Shown: in pieces, positions 45,946-47,491 of the stretch
Position numbering within the stretch: position 1 is the stretch's first letter
How the letters are laid out: every line of letters begins with the position of its first letter
Origin: UBA11524 sp051883695
GTDB taxonomy: Bacteria; Bacillota; Clostridia; Christensenellales; Aristaeellaceae
Assembly: GCA_051883695.1 (NCBI GenBank)
Contig: JBJEUF010000090.1
Location: 1-47,491, forward strand
Reading direction: 5' to 3'
DNA: 47,491 nucleotides
The notes under the pieces: generated by a model
What the model was told of the DNA's origin: nothing
Databases searched by the model: none
Seen by the model: the letters and a program-made list of their open reading frames with translations, nothing else
Program-made: the position numbers and the translations under genes

Positions 45946-46434
45946 ATGGAAGAAGAATTCTTTTACAACACCAACCACATGACCGTGCCGATGGAGCATT
46001 ACATCGCCCAGTGCGACAGCTTCGAGGCGTTTGAAGCCCGTTTCCTCGATCAGTTCCTCCGCCACGACAACCGGATCGGGCGCTTCATCGACGATCTGCT
46101 CTGGAAGTACGGGAAGAATCAGGCCACCGTCTCGGAGATGGCGGGCCTGAGCCGCTCCTATGTGGGCAACATCGTCCGAGGACGGCGGAACGAGCCGGAA
46201 CGGGATGTGCTGATCGCCATCTGCCTGGCCATCGGAACGACCATCGACGAGGTGCAGTACCTGCTGCGCTATTCCGGCCATTCGCCCCTGTATGTGCGCC
46301 GCCGCCGCGACGTGGTGATCTGGTTCGGCTTCATGAAGCACATGAGCGTCATCCGGGTCAACCTGGAGCTGGATCGTCTGGGGCTTGACACGCTCGAGCC
46401 CAAACGAAAAGATGCTTCTGCCAGTAGCACCTGA
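45946..46434 (+). CDS. Helix-turn-helix (XRE-like) DNA-binding protein, 162 aa
   Basis: A helix-turn-helix of the XRE/Cro type is visible in QATVSEMAGLSRSYVGNIVRGRRNEPERDVLIAICLAIGTTIDEVQYLL (about residues 64-112). The N-terminal 60 residues (EEEFFYNTNHMTVPMEHYIAQ...) and the basic C-terminal part (YVRRRRDVVIWFGFMKHMSV) are not recognised. Length exceeds a plain Cro repressor, so it may bind a ligand or partner. ATG 45946 follows GAAGGGAG; the open frame upstream runs through the repeat array and is not used. It may control the vapE module or bind the heptamers; this is inference from position. Confidence 0.8.
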   Translation: MEEEFFYNTNHMTVPMEHYIAQCDSFEAFEARFLDQFLRHDNRIGRFIDDLLWKYGKNQATVSEMAGLSRSYVGNIVRGRRNEPERDVLIAICLAIGTTIDEVQYLLRYSGHSPLYVRRRRDVVIWFGFMKHMSVIRVNLELDRLGLDTLEPKRKDASASST

Positions 46435-46497
46435 GCCCCGTGAATTGTGGTATCATCATACCATCAACAGCGGAAGCTGAGAAAAAAGGAGTGCTTG

Positions 46498-47268
46498 ATG
46501 ATGAAGAGGAACGAGCTGAAGAACGGTGACCTGGTCGTAATGCGTCGGGGCGGGATTGCCGTGGTCATTGATGACGGGCAGGCTCCCTACCTGCTGTATG
46601 TGTCCGGCGGGTTTGAATACCTTGACGACTTCTACGACGATGACCTGGTGGACGAAGACAACGATGATGCTGTGATGCAGGTGTTCCGTCCGGATGGGCG
46701 GTTCGGGTTTGAAGGCATTGACGAGGAAGTTCCGATCTTCGAGCGGGATGCGGCCTGGACGCGCCCCATCAGCGAGGGCGAAGCGAAGGTCAGGGAAATC
46801 CAGCGCGCAAGGCAGGCGGAATGGGAAGCGCAGCGGCGTGCGCAGGCCGAGGCAGCCCGCGCACAGGGCAGTCAGCACCGGGATCCCACGATCTTCATCA
46901 TCACCCAGGCCTACTACGGCAACCGCACCGGCACCGAGATCAGCCCGGAAGCGGTTGATGGCTTCATTCTGGGGCATCAGGACGATCTTCCCGATGAGCA
47001 GGCTCGGGCTGACAGAGCCGTCGTCAGACTGCCCGGCTCCGACAAGCTGGTACTCATCTACAACAAGGCTGCGGAGGAAGACAGGCTGGCGGACAAGGAG
47101 CGCTGCTTCAAGGAGGATGGCTATGTCATGAAGCCGCTGGCCACCATTCCCGAAATGGGGCTGGAGCTGTACAGCCGCTGCATCGTATGCCGCATGAATG
47201 AGGAGGGCGGCTTCGAGAGCGTCGAGTGCGGGGATGACGAAATCTGGACGCGCTATCTGGCGAGGTAA
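46498..47268 (+). CDS. Acidic protein of unknown function in the vapE module, 256 aa
   Basis: No characterised family is recognised. The first 75 residues start with KNGDLVVMRRGGIAVVIDDG, a short beta-rich module seen at the start of small phage- or element-associated proteins, followed by a very acidic run (DDFYDDDLVDEDNDD). A charged, probably helical stretch (about 100-135, rich in Arg, Gln, Ala, Glu) links to a C-terminal domain with DPTIFIITQAYYGNRTGTEIS and DRAVVRLPGSDKLVLIYNK. ATG 46498 is 6 nt after AGGAG. It follows the HTH gene by 63 bp and is probably co-transcribed. It ends before a terminator. Confidence 0.75.
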   Translation: MMKRNELKNGDLVVMRRGGIAVVIDDGQAPYLLYVSGGFEYLDDFYDDDLVDEDNDDAVMQVFRPDGRFGFEGIDEEVPIFERDAAWTRPISEGEAKVREIQRARQAEWEAQRRAQAEAARAQGSQHRDPTIFIITQAYYGNRTGTEISPEAVDGFILGHQDDLPDEQARADRAVVRLPGSDKLVLIYNKAAEEDRLADKERCFKEDGYVMKPLATIPEMGLELYSRCIVCRMNEEGGFESVECGDDEIWTRYLAR

Positions 47269-47281
47269 GCCATCATCAGCG

Positions 47282-47319
47282 GGAGCGATCAGCCATTGCG
47301 GGCTGGTCGCTCCTTTGTT
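47282..47319 (+). terminator. Intrinsic terminator of the HTH-unknown gene unit
   Basis: GGAGCGATCAGCC pairs with GGCTGGTCGCTCC (one G-U pair), followed by TTTGTT. Confidence 0.85.
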
Positions 47320-47360
47320 CCGGCCCCGTCCGACCGCGCCTCCCGCGCCTGCTTCCATAA

Positions 47361-47405
47361 GAAAAAAGCCCGTAAGATCAACGCTTCTGCTGATCCTGCG
47401 GGCTT
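47361..47405 (-). terminator. Intrinsic terminator of tRNA-Pro
   Basis: On the minus strand AAGCCCG...GGATCA pairs with TGATCTTACGGGCT, followed by TTTTTC. Confidence 0.8.
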
Positions 47406-47414
47406 CTGTTTGCG

Positions 47415-47488
47415 TCTGGGTGAGAAGATTCGAACTTCCGGCCTCTTGAACCCCATTCAAGCACGCTACCAAACTGCGCCACACCCAG
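47415..47488 (-). tRNA. tRNA-Pro (anticodon GGG)
   Basis: On the minus strand CTGGGTG (47488-47482) pairs with CACCCAG; the anticodon stem CTTGA/TCAAG closes the loop ATGGGGT, giving anticodon GGG (reads CCC and CCU). T-arm GTTCGAATC is present. CCA is not encoded, unlike in the tRNA-Lys pair. It lies next to the VapE module with its 3' end facing it, a usual position for an integration site, but no second copy of its 3' end is seen in the window. Confidence 0.93.
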
Positions 47489-47491
47489 ATA

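Noticed and set aside
46447..46497. Upstream extension of the acidic protein gene
   Set aside because: It precedes the clear AGGAG-ATG start and has no SD of its own.
47415..47488. tRNA-Pro as attachment site for the VapE element
   Set aside because: Its position is suitable, but I found no second copy of the tRNA 3' end and no integrase gene in the window, so boundaries cannot be set.

Overview
The window reads as chromosomal DNA of a GC-rich, spore-forming member of the Bacillota, class Clostridia. The evidence is the content: spore maturation genes spmA/spmB, an AbrB-type regulator, the darA-holB-ricT block, an ispH-rpsA fusion gene, a T-box leader in front of thrS, a TagG/TagH-type export system and strong Shine-Dalgarno sequences (AGGAGG) before nearly every gene. 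Several secreted proteins with Pro-Thr-rich linkers fit an uncultured gut-type Clostridia (possibly Christensenellales or Oscillospirales), but the exact family is inference.

Layout. 1-168: two identical tRNA-Lys genes in tandem. 250-5100: a small ferredoxin, ricT, holB, darA, purC and thiN, all on the minus strand. 5097-10179: ispH-rpsA, plsC, cmk, a HutP-family protein, spmB and spmA, minus strand. 10391-12742: abrB, an acyl-ACP thioesterase and tmcAL, plus strand. 12791-17791: a NUDIX-ASCH-GNAT three-domain fusion, a MazG-like protein, a phosphohexomutase, a DUF2461 protein and a VanW protein, minus strand. 17848-20202: thrS without a TGS domain, a decayed tandem copy of its 5' end, and a complete T-box leader with promoter. 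20250-23402: a GH18 protein, a uridine kinase-like protein and a DUF362 protein. 23407-32209: a large fibronectin/SH3 surface protein and a surface polysaccharide operon (GT2-HAD giant protein, pyruvyl transferase-like protein, ABC permease, ABC ATPase). 32272-35395: a secreted metacaspase-like protein built on the same fibronectin modules. 35459-37650: an orotate phosphoribosyltransferase-like protein and mutY. 38022-43823: a signalling-like locus holding two apparently chimeric genes, one a secretion-signal/kinase C-lobe/BACON protein and the other a pseudokinase/ABC-2 permease, with an unknown 436-residue protein between them. 43900-47319: a mobile-element-like module with a VapE-type helicase, a 367-bp array of 16 TGTGTCA-type heptamers arranged as two tandem units around AT-rich cores, an HTH protein and an acidic protein of unknown function. 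47361-47488: tRNA-Pro(GGG) and its terminator.

The most unusual features are these. (1) The VapE plus heptamer-array module looks like an iteron-type replication origin of a satellite or integrative element. (2) Two in-frame chimeras lie within 6 kb of each other in the kinase/ABC locus. (3) A three-copy dispersed intergenic repeat of about 160-210 bp carries a conserved hairpin. (4) A decayed copy of the thrS 5' end sits between the T-box leader and the working thrS. (5) A NUDIX-ASCH-GNAT fusion is coupled to a MazG-like gene and convergent with tmcAL, the gene for tRNA N4-acetylcytidine synthesis.

Many transcription units carry recognisable sigma-A-type promoters (-35/-10 with 16-18 bp spacing) and intrinsic terminators; these are listed individually. 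All functions are assigned from recognisable motifs and domain architecture only; no database search was run.
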